Assembly (NCBI RefSeq): GCF_007859715.1
Contig: NZ_SJPG01000001.1
Span: forward strand, 3,746,728 to 3,810,727
Direction of reading: 5' to 3'
Length of the DNA stretch: 64,000 nt
Source of the DNA: Rubinisphaera italica
GTDB taxonomy: Bacteria; Planctomycetota; Planctomycetia; Planctomycetales; Planctomycetaceae
The translations under genes and the position numbers were made by a program. How positions within the stretch are numbered: the stretch's first letter is position 1; every line of letters begins with the position of its first letter. The notes beneath the pieces were generated by a model. The model saw only the letters and a program-made list of their open reading frames with translations, searched no databases and was not told the origin of the DNA. Shown piece by piece: positions 29,526 to 39,244 of the stretch.

Positions 29526-30812
29526 ATGTGGGATCTCTCAATTTCAATTCTGGTCTTCAGTCTCTTATCTGCTTCTAACTCTTACGCTGCAGAGCCCAAC
29601 TGGCCTCAGTTTCGAGGCCCCTCAGGGCAAGGATATGCAGTCGGTGCAGAGATTCCAGTAAAGTTTGATGAAGAAACCAACATCACCTGGAAACAGGCAA
29701 TTCCGGGGCTGGGCTGGTCAACTCCTGTTGTCTGGGGTGATCAAGTCTGGTTAACGACAGCTGTCGATCTGGAGGAAACGGAACCAGCACTCTCGCTACG
29801 GGCGATTGGCCTGGAAGTCGCGACTGGAAAAGTTCTGCATGAAATCGAATTGTTTCGTATACCGAATCCCGAAAAGATTCATGACGACAACAGCTATGCA
29901 TCCCCAACTCCCATCATTGACGAACAAAACATCTATTGCCATTTTGGGACCTTTGGGACGGCAGCAATTGACCACCACACGGGGAAAATTCTCTGGAAAA
30001 ATGAAGAACTGGAAATCGAGCATCAAGGGGGACCGGGAAGTTCTCCTGTTGCATTTGAAAATCTGCTCATCCTGACTTGCGATGGAGCGAACGAACAATT
30101 TGTCGCTGCTCTGGACAAAACATCTGGAGAAATTCAATGGAAGACGAAACGCTCTGCCCCATTACGGGAAAACAAAATCACTCATCGTGCTTTTGCCACC
30201 CCGTTTCTTTGGAACAGAGATGAAACGAATCTCTTAATCAGCCCCGGGGCCGATCAGGTTCATGCCTATGATCCCTCCACGGGCGAAGAACGCTGGCATG
30301 TGCGGTACACAGGCTTCTCGAATGTGCCTGCCCCGGTGGCCAATGGGTCCCATGTTTTCGTCTGTACCGGTTTTTATGAAACTCAGCTTCTGGCCATTCG
30401 CGCAGAAGGACGAGGCGACATTACCGAGACGAACATCGACTGGACTTATGATCGTAGCGTGAGCACGGTCCCGTCTCCCATCCTGATTGACGATATGATT
30501 TTCACAATCAACCCGGGTGGAATCGTCGTCTGCCTGAGTTGCGAAACTGGCGATGTGCTGGGAAAACGCCGCTTTATTGGCGCGTATTCCGCATCCCCTA
30601 TCTTTGCTAATGACAAACTTTACTTTTGCAGTGAAGAAGGCAAAATTAGTGTGATTAACGCAGACCCGCAAATGGAACTCGTCCAGGTAAATCGTCTCGA
30701 TGGACGCATAAAAGCCTCACCAGCAGTCGCTGGCAAGGCTCTTTATTTACGCACAGATACGCATCTGTACGTATTGAGAATCAATAACATCAAGCCGCCA
30801 ATCACTTACTGA
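29526..30812 (+). CDS. Secreted PQQ-like beta-propeller protein
   Basis: 428 residues. The signal peptide is about 1-22 (WDLSISILVFSLLSASNSYA then AEPNWPQFRG). Blades carry the tryptophan-docking pattern of PQQ/pyrrolo-quinoline-like propellers: NITWKQAIPGLGWSTPVVWGDQVWLTTA, ALDKTSGEIQWKTKR, AYDPSTGEERWHVRY, SCETGDVLGKRRFIGAYSASPIFANDKLYF and INADPQMELVQ. The NWPQFRGPSGQG opening is the standard one of secreted planctomycete 'outer membrane assembly/PQQ' proteins. ATG 29526 with the CTGGAG Shine-Dalgarno is chosen over an upstream TTG at 29502. No catalytic quinoprotein residues can be claimed, so it is likely structural or ligand-binding. It is convergent with the SDR gene; the stops nearly touch (overlap of 7 bases). 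Confidence 0.87.
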   Translation: MWDLSISILVFSLLSASNSYAAEPNWPQFRGPSGQGYAVGAEIPVKFDEETNITWKQAIPGLGWSTPVVWGDQVWLTTAVDLEETEPALSLRAIGLEVATGKVLHEIELFRIPNPEKIHDDNSYASPTPIIDEQNIYCHFGTFGTAAIDHHTGKILWKNEELEIEHQGGPGSSPVAFENLLILTCDGANEQFVAALDKTSGEIQWKTKRSAPLRENKITHRAFATPFLWNRDETNLLISPGADQVHAYDPSTGEERWHVRYTGFSNVPAPVANGSHVFVCTGFYETQLLAIRAEGRGDITETNIDWTYDRSVSTVPSPILIDDMIFTINPGGIVVCLSCETGDVLGKRRFIGAYSASPIFANDKLYFCSEEGKISVINADPQMELVQVNRLDGRIKASPAVAGKALYLRTDTHLYVLRINNIKPPITY

Positions 30813-32008
30813 GCATTCACTACAGCACGATCCGCTTTCTGCATGACTGGCTTTTCACGAAAGGTGAAATTCATCTTGATGGCCTGATCGGCCAGGAACT
30901 TGAGCATCTTGTAATCCATGTGCGGGCAAAGCAGATGAGGAGCCGCTTTCTGCGTATTGGTACTGTCGAATGTTGGATCGTTTCGCCAGTAGGAATTGTA
31001 GACTCGTATATGCTCGTAGAAGAATTCTTCCAGCTCCGTGTGCTCTTCAAAATGCGTATCTGCCCCAGTAAGGGTCGAACCGTAAAACCGACACGAAGCA
31101 CAGAGAGCCGCATTGATTGTGCGTGTTTCGACAGCATTCCGTGGTGTCAGGTGATAGGTATCGCCATGAAGTTTGTCATGCGAAAGAATATGAGCCATCA
31201 CTGCCGAAACCCAGTCGACAGGGACAAGGTTTTTACTTTCGGTGCCATCAAGGTTAATTCTCGTTGGATAGACATCAGAAAATCCTGTCTCGCCCACAAG
31301 ATCCTGATTCCTCAAAATTGTATGAATCAACTGAACGGCTGCATAAAATCCATGGAAGGTATTCGTAAAACCATTCTTGGAGTCTCCCACAATAATGCCG
31401 GGACGATAGACGGTCAGCGAGTCGATAAAATCGGAACCTCGGACCATTTTTTCAGCCATCACCTTACTCTCTTCATAAGGATTGCCGAATTCCTGACCGA
31501 CATCGAGCTCGGATGGCAGAACCGTTCCATTCCGCAGTCCACAAACATAAGCTGTGGAAACATGATGGAACTCGCGAATGCCGGCTTCCTGGCAAAACTG
31601 CAGCACATTTTTAGTTCCGCCAACATTCGAGCGATAAGGCTCGGCTTCGGGACCGGTGCTGACAAAAGAAAGAGAAGCGGCATTGTGAATCATGCCTGTG
31701 CAATTTTCGATTGCCCAGCGAATATCATTGGGTTCCATGCCCAGAGAATCTTCACAAAGTTCTCCAGCCAGAACCACTGGACGCATCAATGGGCGATTCA
31801 GTTGATCTTCCCACGATTCCATGATCGATTCTATGCGGGACTCCGCAGACAATCGACGCGAAGGACGCACAACAACAGCCAACGGAACGTTAGCGATCGC
31901 CAGATCCTTCATCAGGTAACGACCTAACAGCCCGGTCGCCCCAGTCATTAATAAATAATTTGTCTCGGATTTCGCAGTATTAATCATTATTGTCGTTCCA
32001 TGGTCCAT
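30806..32008 (-). CDS. Extended SDR / thioester-reductase-like protein
   Basis: 400 residues of the NAD(P)-binding 'male sterility/NAD_binding_4' type, akin to fatty-acyl or carboxylic-acid reductase C-terminal domains. Rossmann motif TGATGLLG (22-29), the R-P-S-R pocket for NADP (about 48-52), HNAASLSF (108-115), STAY (151-154), and catalytic YEESK (Tyr178, Lys182). Most acyl-ACP/CoA reductases of this type are linked to acyl carriers. None are adjacent, so the substrate is unknown. ATG 32008 follows TCTGGGG; an internal ATG at 31987 is possible. It is 167 bases downstream of an MMPL/RND exporter, same strand, and the pair may work on a lipid. Confidence 0.85.
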   Translation of the reverse strand: MDHGTTIMINTAKSETNYLLMTGATGLLGRYLMKDLAIANVPLAVVVRPSRRLSAESRIESIMESWEDQLNRPLMRPVVLAGELCEDSLGMEPNDIRWAIENCTGMIHNAASLSFVSTGPEAEPYRSNVGGTKNVLQFCQEAGIREFHHVSTAYVCGLRNGTVLPSELDVGQEFGNPYEESKVMAEKMVRGSDFIDSLTVYRPGIIVGDSKNGFTNTFHGFYAAVQLIHTILRNQDLVGETGFSDVYPTRINLDGTESKNLVPVDWVSAVMAHILSHDKLHGDTYHLTPRNAVETRTINAALCASCRFYGSTLTGADTHFEEHTELEEFFYEHIRVYNSYWRNDPTFDSTNTQKAAPHLLCPHMDYKMLKFLADQAIKMNFTFREKPVMQKADRAVVNAQ

Positions 32009-32175
32009 AAATACCCCAGACTAACAGATTTGCCTCAACAGGATGAAATGTCAATAATATGTTGAAAGAAAACCAGTTATAAGAGCATATCGGCCATGAA
32101 GCTGGCAGAATAAGCAGACTTTTCCGATTGGAGTTGCAGTCGTTACTATCGTGAGTACCGTATGGCCACTCCGTA

Positions 32176-34380
32176 TTATTTCATTCCTGCTGCGGAATAG
32201 TTTTGGAATGATTGAAGCTGATGTGGCCCACGGAGCTCTAACCGGACAGCTTGATCCTCCTCTTCAGACATGGAGCGTTTCCGTGAACGCAAGGCCAGCA
32301 TCGCTGGTAACAGGACCAGATCGCCAATCAATGCGGCGATTAAAAGAGCAGTCATCAACATGCCGAAGCGTGCGGTCGGAGCAAATTGGCTCAAACTCAA
32401 TGCCAGCATTCCAACCGCTGCAATAATCGCTGCTTCGGCAATCGCCGGGCCCGTATGATCCAATGACAGAGCCGAAGCTACAGCCGAGTCCCCTTCCTTC
32501 CTCAATTCGGATTCATATCGAAGCAGAAAATGGAACGTCCCATCGACAGCAATACCCAATGCAATGCTGCCCGACATCATCATGCCGATATCAATCGGAA
32601 CTTCAAACCAGGCCAGTAATCCAAACACAATCAGCAAAGGTGTCAAATTCGGAATCATCGCGAACAGACCAATGGTGATCGAGCGTAACGCGATCATCAT
32701 TACGATTGTGATAATCACAAATGCAGTCCCAAAACTCGACCAGAAGCCATCGAAAATCTGATCCTGTGCCTGCTTCACCAGTGGAGACAGACCTGTAATT
32801 TCGACTTGATAACCAGCCAGGCTCTTCTGGATTTCAGCAACCAGTTGCGTTTGATGTTCTCGAGCTTCCGGCTCGATGCGTGCTGAAATTCGCCAGAAAC
32901 GCTGCCCACATGCCAGATAATCGCTCTCATCTGCTCGTGAGTTAGCTGACTTTAACAGCAAGCCGATATCACGAGTCGATTCTGGCATCTGATCGATCGT
33001 CGGAAAAAAACTGGCCGGTGATGAAGTACTCCGCACCCAGGGATGGACTGAAACCAACCGCTCCACCGCCCGAACTTCATCCATCCGATCCAGAAACGCT
33101 CCTTCATTCCCATCGAAATCCACAATGATTTCAATCGAATCCAGAGTGGTCAGATTTTCCTGAATCTCCTGAAAATCAGTCAATACTTTATTGGAGGATG
33201 GTAGAAAATCGAGTGGTTCGAGCCGACTTCTCAATTCTGGAACGGCTATTCCTGTCACCGCCACCAGGACCAGTGGAATCACAACTCCGGCATGACGGAA
33301 GCGGATCACTTTCGCAAAAATACTTCGCTGAACTTTCAGCAAAGAGGTTTCCCCAAATCCAGGAAATCCGAGTGCGGAAACGACAGCTGGCATCATCACC
33401 AGTGAAGTGACCATCGAGACCACACATCCAAGCGAAGCTGCGTATCCGAATTGTCGAACCGGCATAATGTCACTCATGCACAATGACGCCAGACCAATCG
33501 TGGTCGTCAATGTCGCAAACAGGCAAGGTTTCCAGGCGGCACTCAAACCGCGAGCAACCGCAAAAGTTCGATTGCGAAACGTGTCAAAATAATGCAGAAA
33601 GTGAATCGAAATCGCCAGCGTGAAAACCATCACCATCACAGGTAATGCTCCCAGAATGAAATTCATCTCACCCGAGAGAAACTTCACGCCAGCAGTTGTT
33701 GCCTGAATCGCCCACACTGTCAGCAAAATCATTGATGCACTGGTCCGCCAGTCTCGCAGCATTGCCAGCAGCAACAGAAATCCCAGGAATAACGTGAGCA
33801 GGAAGAACTTGCGATTATTCTTCGGACCACCGAGCCGATTCAATTCGGAAACGATGACTGGACCACCGGCAAAGGCGAACTGCTCGGTGGTGATCTGACA
33901 ATACTCGAGTTGATCCCGAATTGCCTGAACAACAAGCCCTCGATCAGCAGTCCCTTCTTCGGAAAGCAGCACAAGTATCGCTCGATAATTTCCATCGACC
34001 GATTCCGTCATACCAATCAGACGCTCCTGAATTGCTTCTTCTGGAACCTGCAATTCACGCATCACATCCCGAAAGCGTTTCGAATCCCACGCCTGACGAA
34101 CCCCCTTCAGAGTTTCAAGCCGTTCTGCCAATGCAGAAACCAGTTGAGGATTGTTGGCATCATTTTTGAAGCCAAGAACGAGCATCTCTTCACTGCCGAA
34201 GTCCTGCCGAAATCGATCATAGCGGAGTTTCAATTCCGACTGAGCAGGCAACCAGGTTTCGACATCGTTGTTCGTTGGAATCTGAGCCGCTTCGTAAGCC
34301 AGCAATGGCAACGAAATGAACATCAGCACCAGTAAATGCCGACTGTAATTTCGATAGAAGTTGTCGATATATTCGAGCAC
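32176..34380 (-). CDS. MMPL/RND-type exporter with sterol-sensing-like topology
   Basis: 734 residues. One helix is at about 14-34, followed by a large periplasmic loop (about 35-200), a bundle of five to six helices (about 200-335), one more helix near 360-380, a second large loop (380-570), and a final five-helix bundle (about 565-705): the 6+6 layout of RND/MMPL proteins as a single chain. The segment DTFRNRTFAVARGLSAAWKPCLFATLTTTIGLASL is typical of the family. Relatives move lipids, hopanoids or siderophores across the inner membrane. It starts with GTG at 34380 after an ACAGG Shine-Dalgarno. Upstream is a 450-base gap. Probably transcribed with the downstream reductase. Confidence 0.9.
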   Translation of the reverse strand: MLEYIDNFYRNYSRHLLVLMFISLPLLAYEAAQIPTNNDVETWLPAQSELKLRYDRFRQDFGSEEMLVLGFKNDANNPQLVSALAERLETLKGVRQAWDSKRFRDVMRELQVPEEAIQERLIGMTESVDGNYRAILVLLSEEGTADRGLVVQAIRDQLEYCQITTEQFAFAGGPVIVSELNRLGGPKNNRKFFLLTLFLGFLLLLAMLRDWRTSASMILLTVWAIQATTAGVKFLSGEMNFILGALPVMVMVFTLAISIHFLHYFDTFRNRTFAVARGLSAAWKPCLFATLTTTIGLASLCMSDIMPVRQFGYAASLGCVVSMVTSLVMMPAVVSALGFPGFGETSLLKVQRSIFAKVIRFRHAGVVIPLVLVAVTGIAVPELRSRLEPLDFLPSSNKVLTDFQEIQENLTTLDSIEIIVDFDGNEGAFLDRMDEVRAVERLVSVHPWVRSTSSPASFFPTIDQMPESTRDIGLLLKSANSRADESDYLACGQRFWRISARIEPEAREHQTQLVAEIQKSLAGYQVEITGLSPLVKQAQDQIFDGFWSSFGTAFVIITIVMMIALRSITIGLFAMIPNLTPLLIVFGLLAWFEVPIDIGMMMSGSIALGIAVDGTFHFLLRYESELRKEGDSAVASALSLDHTGPAIAEAAIIAAVGMLALSLSQFAPTARFGMLMTALLIAALIGDLVLLPAMLALRSRKRSMSEEEDQAVRLELRGPHQLQSFQNYSAAGMK

Positions 34381-34685
34381 AGGAACCTGTTTCCGGGAAT
34401 GTTCTGCTGGGGATTTCGGCGACGTTCAGTGAGTTGCTCGCCATAAATTCCAGCGGAATTATTATCATGATGCATTTCTGAAGACCCGGCCAGAAATGCC
34501 AGAAAGATTGAATGTAGGGATTAACCCTTATTGGCTATCGAAAGAATCCACACTGAGGATTGAGTCCAATCACATTCGTTGCGATCATTCGACTGCGAAT
34601 CATTATCAGAGAGATTAAAAGCGCCAAATTAATCTCTTTCAATAGAATTGATCCCAACTGCCTAATCGTTAAAGTCAATTAACCG

Positions 34686-34712
34686 GCAGGACAGGCTTCC
34701 AGTCTGTCCTGC
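34686..34712. repeat. GCAGGACAGGC hairpin
   Basis: GCAGGACAGGC-TTCCA-GTCTGTCCTGC, one mismatch in the stem; a member of the GGACAGGC hairpin set at 5821 and 12854-12943. Confidence 0.6.
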
Positions 34713-34755
34713 ATATTCCTTCCCAGTCATTGATACACATTACAAGCATAAAACT

Positions 34756-34816
34756 GGGTGGCACTCTCAGAACAAAGTGATGGGCGAGGTAGTTTCCACC
34801 TCATGCTTGCGTCCCG
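34756..34816. repeat. Truncated GGGTGGCAC repeat
   Basis: Begins GGGTGGCAC-CTC-AGAACAA-GTGATGGGCG, like the left half of the repeats at 47940 and 53620, but lacks the closing GTGCCACCC arm. It lies just upstream of the GGCT-like gene. Confidence 0.55.
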
Positions 34817-34830
34817 AAAACTAAGGTCAG

Positions 34831-35196
34831 ATGATGACTTCAGAATCCCCCCTCCTGTTCGTCTACGGCACATTAAAACGGGGCTACTGCCGCGACCATT
34901 ATCTCCAGAAAGCAAAATTCATTGGAGAAGCCAAAACAGAAGCCAGCTATCTTCTTTACGACTGCGGTGAATACCCGGGACTGGTACATGACCCCAACGG
35001 TCATAATATTGAAGGCGAACTCTACGAAATCTCTGAAAATGCCTGGCTAACTCTGGATGAAGTGGAAGGTGTCTCTTTCAATTTGTATCAGAGAGCCACA
35101 GTTGAATTACTTGCTCCATATCACGAAATGAATGTGCAAAGTTATCTTTACCTTCGCTCCACTAATGGACTGAAGAAATGCGGACAACGGTGGTGA
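34831..35196 (+). CDS. Gamma-glutamylcyclotransferase-like (AIG2/GGCT fold) protein
   Basis: 121 residues. The fold signature YGTLKRG is at 12-18, the EYPGLV pocket at about 47-52, GELYE at 62-66, and LDEVEGV at 75-81, which contains the candidate catalytic glutamate. The family includes gamma-glutamylcyclotransferase and gamma-glutamylamine cyclotransferase, which release 5-oxoproline. The single-domain bacterial members are 110-150 residues, so this is full length. The start is ATG 34831 (a second ATG follows at once), with AAGG eight bases upstream. Substrate unproven. Confidence 0.85.
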   Translation: MMTSESPLLFVYGTLKRGYCRDHYLQKAKFIGEAKTEASYLLYDCGEYPGLVHDPNGHNIEGELYEISENAWLTLDEVEGVSFNLYQRATVELLAPYHEMNVQSYLYLRSTNGLKKCGQRW

Positions 35197-35315
35197 AGCA
35201 AAATTTCTTTAGCCGGAGTTTCGACGAAACACTGGCAGTACAAGTCCGCTTCTGGTTATGCTGACAATACCTCACGCATCAACACATCCATACCAACCAA
35301 CCTTAGGAGCACACA

Positions 35316-36203
35316 ATGATCCGCCGCTTTGTCATGCTGATGTTTGTCCTGTCTTACGGAGTAGCCGTTCACGCTGAAGATTTAAAACCTCAGATGAATG
35401 TGAAGTATGGACCTCACGAGCGAAATGTGATGGACTTCTACCCGGCCAAGTCCGACAAACCGACACCCGTCGTCCTTTACATTCATGGCGGAGGCTGGAG
35501 AGGTGGCGATAAGAAAACCAATCCGAAGCCGTTCCTGGATCGCGGGATCACCGTCATTGCAATCAACTACCGATACGTGCAGAACGGAGTTGCAGAAAAC
35601 GTAGTTCCACCCGTCAAAGCACCATTAGGTGATGCGGCTCGTGCATTGCAGTTCATTCGCTCCAAGGCGGACGAGTGGAATCTGGACAAGAAAAAAATCG
35701 GAGCGACCGGAGGTTCTGCCGGTGCTTGCACTTCATTGTGGCTTGCATTCCACGATGACATGGCCGATCCAAACAGCGACGATCCGATCAGTCACGAATC
35801 CACCCGGCTCTATTGTGCAGCCGTCAACGGCGCACAGGTTTCTCTCGATCCCAAAGAATTACGCGAATGGATGCCCAACTACCGATACGGCGCTCACGCC
35901 TTCGGACTTCCAAACTTTCAGGCTCTGATTGATAACCGTCAGGACGTTCTTCCCTGGATTCATGAGTACTCGCCAATTGAGCTCGTTTCCAAAGATGATC
36001 CTCCAATCGCCCTGTTCTATCGCGGAGAAGTTCCCGTCGTCGGCTCTTCTCCCAAAGACCCGACTCATTCCGGAGTCATGGGGGTCAAGCTTGCTGAAAA
36101 ACTCGAATCAACTGGAGTGGAAGTATTGCTGGTGACACCCGGTGTTGAGAATCCAGAGTTCAAAAACTCGACAGAATACCTGATCGATCGACTGACACGA
36201 TAA
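35316..36203 (+). CDS. Secreted alpha/beta-hydrolase (carboxylesterase-like)
   Basis: 295 residues. The signal peptide is about 1-20 (RRFVMLMFVLSYGVAVHA). The hydrolase core has the oxyanion-hole motif HGGGW (57-61), the nucleophile elbow GGSAG with Ser134 (132-136), and an Asp/His pair predicted near DPPIALFYR and THSGVMG in the C-terminal third. The family (BD-FAE/HSL-like) hydrolyses esters, and in planctomycetes is often linked with polysaccharide deacetylation. AGGAGCACACA upstream gives a very good start signal at ATG 35316. A terminator-like hairpin follows, then the PSD1 gene on the same strand, so it may belong to the same polymer-degradation context (inference). Confidence 0.88.
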   Translation: MIRRFVMLMFVLSYGVAVHAEDLKPQMNVKYGPHERNVMDFYPAKSDKPTPVVLYIHGGGWRGGDKKTNPKPFLDRGITVIAINYRYVQNGVAENVVPPVKAPLGDAARALQFIRSKADEWNLDKKKIGATGGSAGACTSLWLAFHDDMADPNSDDPISHESTRLYCAAVNGAQVSLDPKELREWMPNYRYGAHAFGLPNFQALIDNRQDVLPWIHEYSPIELVSKDDPPIALFYRGEVPVVGSSPKDPTHSGVMGVKLAEKLESTGVEVLLVTPGVENPEFKNSTEYLIDRLTR

Positions 36204-36217
36204 TCAATTTGATTCAT

Positions 36218-36257
36218 AACCTTATGCCACTGGTCATATCTGGTGGCAAAAGGTTTT
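36218..36257 (+). terminator. Hairpin after esterase gene
   Basis: AACCTTATGCCACT pairs with GGTGGCAAAAGGTT (one mismatch inside, one at the loop end), followed by TTTTC. Confidence 0.72.
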
Positions 36258-36339
36258 CTATTGAGATCAACTCGGGATCTCCGCAACTGAACAACGCCTC
36301 GAAACAAGCGAATCTCTCATTGTCAACGGAGCATAATAC

Positions 36340-39228
36340 ATGCAAGCACAGAAATATCCTGTGAATATGCTTGTGAGAATTCTCCTTCTCTTAGTGGTCT
36401 CGCAATTTCTGAATTCAGAAATTAGCGCAGAAGAACCGACTTCCGAGCAGCTTGATTTTTTTGAAAAGAAAATACGTCCTGTCCTCGTCACTCATTGTTA
36501 TGAGTGCCATGCCGCGGATTCCAAAAACCTGCAGGGCGGATTACTTCTCGACTCCCGCGATGGTCTCCTGACCGGTGGAGATTCCGGCCCCGCTGTTGTG
36601 CCCAATGATATTGATGAAAGTCTGCTCATCTCCGCACTGAAGTTCGACAGTTTCGAGATGCCTCCCAAAGGCAAACTGCCTGAGCACGTCATCGCCGATT
36701 TTGAACACTGGGTGCGTGACGGAGCGGCTGATCCCCGCGAAGCAATAACGACCACAGGAAAGCCACGTGAAATTGATATTGAGGCGGGTCGCAGCCATTG
36801 GGCCTATCAACCCGTTTCGAATCCTGCGATTCCTGAAGTGTACGATCAATCCTGGCCAGCCAATGAAATCGATCACTTTATTCTCGCCCGATTGGAAGCA
36901 GCTAGTCATAAACCGACGAAAGATGCCGACAAAGAAGTTTTAATTCGTCGTCTCTATTTCAGCCTCATTGGATTACCACCGACTCCCGTAGAAATCGAAG
37001 CTTTTGTCAATAATCCTTCTCCGCAAGCCTATGAGCAAGTGGTGGATGAATTATTGAACTCCCCTCATTTCGGCGAACGCTGGGGACGCCACTGGCTGGA
37101 TGTTGTTCGTTATGCAGAGTCCGTCACGTTGCGCGGTTTTGTCATGCCCGAAGCGTGGAGATATCGAGACTATGTGATTGACACTTTTAATGATGACCGC
37201 CCTTATGATCAATTTGTCATCGAGCAACTCGCGGGCGATTTAATTGACAGTACATCTCTGGAACAGCGTCAACGAAATCTGATTGCCACAACATTTCTAA
37301 CAATGGGCAACAGCAATCTGGAAGATCAGGATAAGCAAAAACTGGAAATGGATTTCGTTGACGAGCAACTGGATGTGATTAGCCGAGGATTCCTGGCTCA
37401 AACCATTACCTGTGCCCGCTGTCACGATCACAAATTCGATCCGATCCCCACCCGCGACTATTACGCCATGGCGGGCATTCTAAAAAATGTCAAAGCTCTC
37501 AATCATGCCAATATCTCCAAATGGATCGAGGTTCCTCTCCCTGTATCCAATGAAGTTCGACAAAAGTTGGATGCTCATAATGCCTCTGTAACCGCATTGG
37601 AAACATCGATTGCTAAGCTAAAATCACAGCTACCGGCCAATCAGAATACAACTCCCAAATATCAGATTGTCGCAGTTGCTGACTTGCCTGGCATTGTCGT
37701 TGATGATTCCGAGGCTCGTAAAGTCGGCACCTGGAAAGATTCCCAGTCGTTCAAGAACTATGTCGGAGATGGTTATTGCCATGATGAAGCCAATGGTAAG
37801 GGCGACAAGACGATCACATTTCTCCCTAAGTTGCCCAAGGATGGCCGCTATGAAGTTCGGTTTGCCTACAGTCATTCGGTAAATCGAGCCGTCGATGTTC
37901 CGATTACAGTTTTCAGTGCCGATGGTGAAAAAAGAATACTCCTGAATCAGAAACAGCCACCCAAAATTGATGGACGCTTTGTCTCATTGGGAACCTATCG
38001 ATTCGAAGTCGCTGGACAGAGTTTTGTGTTGGTCGAAAACAAAGGAACGACTGGGCACGTGATTGCCGATGCGGTTCAATTTCTTCCTGTCGATGAATCT
38101 GAGCTGGCTGACCAGAAATCATCCAATCAGTCGAGTACCAAAGAGGAAGAGACGCAGCTGGCTGAATTACAGAAGTTTGAATCGATTGAGCAAGAGATCC
38201 AATCACTGGAAGTGAAACTCAAGAAGCTGGAGAAATCGGCTCCCGTCATTCCGAAAACGATGACTGTTCTTGAAGAGGACAAAGGCGAAGACCTGCCGAT
38301 TCATATTCGTGGCAACGTGCACAACCTTGGCGAAATTGCTCCCCGGGGCGTGCTTCAGGTGGCCAACTATGGTGCTGCTCCGATGATGCCTAGCGATGAA
38401 AGTGGGCGACTGGAACTGGCAAAATGGATGGCAGATCCCGAGCATCCTTTAACCTCTCAAGTGATGACCAACCGCGTATGGCATTGGCTGTTCGGAGTTG
38501 GACTTGTCCGGACGGTCGATAATTTCGGAACGACGGGAGAGAGTCCCTCTCATCCGGAACTGCTCGATTATCTCTCGACCCGATTTGTCGAAGAGGGATG
38601 GTCCGTTAAGAAGTTGATTCGTTCGATTGTGATGTCGCGAACCTATCGCCTTTCCTCAGTTGGGACGACTCCAGCCACAGATCCAGAGAATCGATTGTTA
38701 TCGCATTGTCATCGAAATCGATTGGATGCCGAGTCACTCCGTGATGCGATGCTCTCAATTTCCGGGCAACTCGATTTGACACCCGGTGGTCGAACATTCC
38801 CGGAGAATCTCTCCAGTGACTACGGTTTTCAATTCAAGGAACCTCTCAGAAGTGTCTATGCCCCTGTGTTCCGTAACAGTCTGCCAGAAATTTTTGAGGC
38901 GTTTGATTTCGCAAATCCGAGTATGGTCTCTGGGCGGCGCAATGTCAGTACCGTCGCTCCGCAGGCATTGTTCCTGATGAACCATCCCTTTGTTCGCAAG
39001 CAGGCAAGTAAAACCGCAACACAGCTATTATCAGAATCGTTCGATGATGCAGACTCTCGAATTGATCATGCCTACATGCTGACGATTGCGAGACATCCCA
39101 CGAACACCGAACGCAAAATCAGCCGTGATTTTATCGAATCGACAACACAACTGAGTTCAAGCCAGGAAGCCTGGACTCAGTTTGTGCAGTCGTTATTTTC
39201 CAGCCTCGAATTTCGATATCTCAAATAG
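36340..39228 (+). CDS. PSD1-type protein: PSCyt1, DUF1549, golvesin-like domain, DUF1553
   Basis: 962-residue secreted planctomycete protein. Signal peptide about 10-30. PSCyt1 domain with heme motif CYECH (53-57) and the PPKGKLP loop, followed by DUF1549 (about 160-385) with a second C-x-x-C-H, CARCHDHKFDP (358-368). A central region of about 150 residues (about 445-590) resembles a golvesin-like / carbohydrate-binding beta domain (IVVDDSEARKVGTW, RYEVRFAYS, VLVENKGTTGHVIADAVQFLP). A coiled-coil segment (about 595-640) leads to DUF1553 (about 690-960; NRVWHWLFGVGLVRTVDNFGTTGE). GGAG precedes ATG 36340. It is followed 16 bases on by a DUF1501 gene. Function: probably electron transfer linked to polymer processing; unproven for the family. 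Confidence 0.93.
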   Translation: MQAQKYPVNMLVRILLLLVVSQFLNSEISAEEPTSEQLDFFEKKIRPVLVTHCYECHAADSKNLQGGLLLDSRDGLLTGGDSGPAVVPNDIDESLLISALKFDSFEMPPKGKLPEHVIADFEHWVRDGAADPREAITTTGKPREIDIEAGRSHWAYQPVSNPAIPEVYDQSWPANEIDHFILARLEAASHKPTKDADKEVLIRRLYFSLIGLPPTPVEIEAFVNNPSPQAYEQVVDELLNSPHFGERWGRHWLDVVRYAESVTLRGFVMPEAWRYRDYVIDTFNDDRPYDQFVIEQLAGDLIDSTSLEQRQRNLIATTFLTMGNSNLEDQDKQKLEMDFVDEQLDVISRGFLAQTITCARCHDHKFDPIPTRDYYAMAGILKNVKALNHANISKWIEVPLPVSNEVRQKLDAHNASVTALETSIAKLKSQLPANQNTTPKYQIVAVADLPGIVVDDSEARKVGTWKDSQSFKNYVGDGYCHDEANGKGDKTITFLPKLPKDGRYEVRFAYSHSVNRAVDVPITVFSADGEKRILLNQKQPPKIDGRFVSLGTYRFEVAGQSFVLVENKGTTGHVIADAVQFLPVDESELADQKSSNQSSTKEEETQLAELQKFESIEQEIQSLEVKLKKLEKSAPVIPKTMTVLEEDKGEDLPIHIRGNVHNLGEIAPRGVLQVANYGAAPMMPSDESGRLELAKWMADPEHPLTSQVMTNRVWHWLFGVGLVRTVDNFGTTGESPSHPELLDYLSTRFVEEGWSVKKLIRSIVMSRTYRLSSVGTTPATDPENRLLSHCHRNRLDAESLRDAMLSISGQLDLTPGGRTFPENLSSDYGFQFKEPLRSVYAPVFRNSLPEIFEAFDFANPSMVSGRRNVSTVAPQALFLMNHPFVRKQASKTATQLLSESFDDADSRIDHAYMLTIARHPTNTERKISRDFIESTTQLSSSQEAWTQFVQSLFSSLEFRYLK

Positions 39229-39244
39229 CCTGAGGAGTTATTCC

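Larger units (their letters stand above)
34381..34830. other. 450-bp intergenic region with repeats
   Basis: Between divergent genes (MMPL exporter leftwards, GGCT-like protein rightwards). Contains a short hairpin at 34686-34712 and a truncated copy of the GGGTGGCAC repeat at 34756-34816. The rest, about 300 bases, shows no recognisable site. Confidence 0.55.

Noticed and set aside
30920..31927. 335-codon open frame on the plus strand
   Set aside because: It lies entirely antisense to the SDR reductase gene. The translation has no family features, many Cys/Arg/His-rich stretches and no start signal; it is a shadow of biased codon use.
39182..39244. Upstream start for the DUF1501 gene at 39182
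   Set aside because: It lies within the 3' end of the PSD1 gene and lacks a Shine-Dalgarno, while ATG 39245 has GAGGAG and a Tat signal right after.
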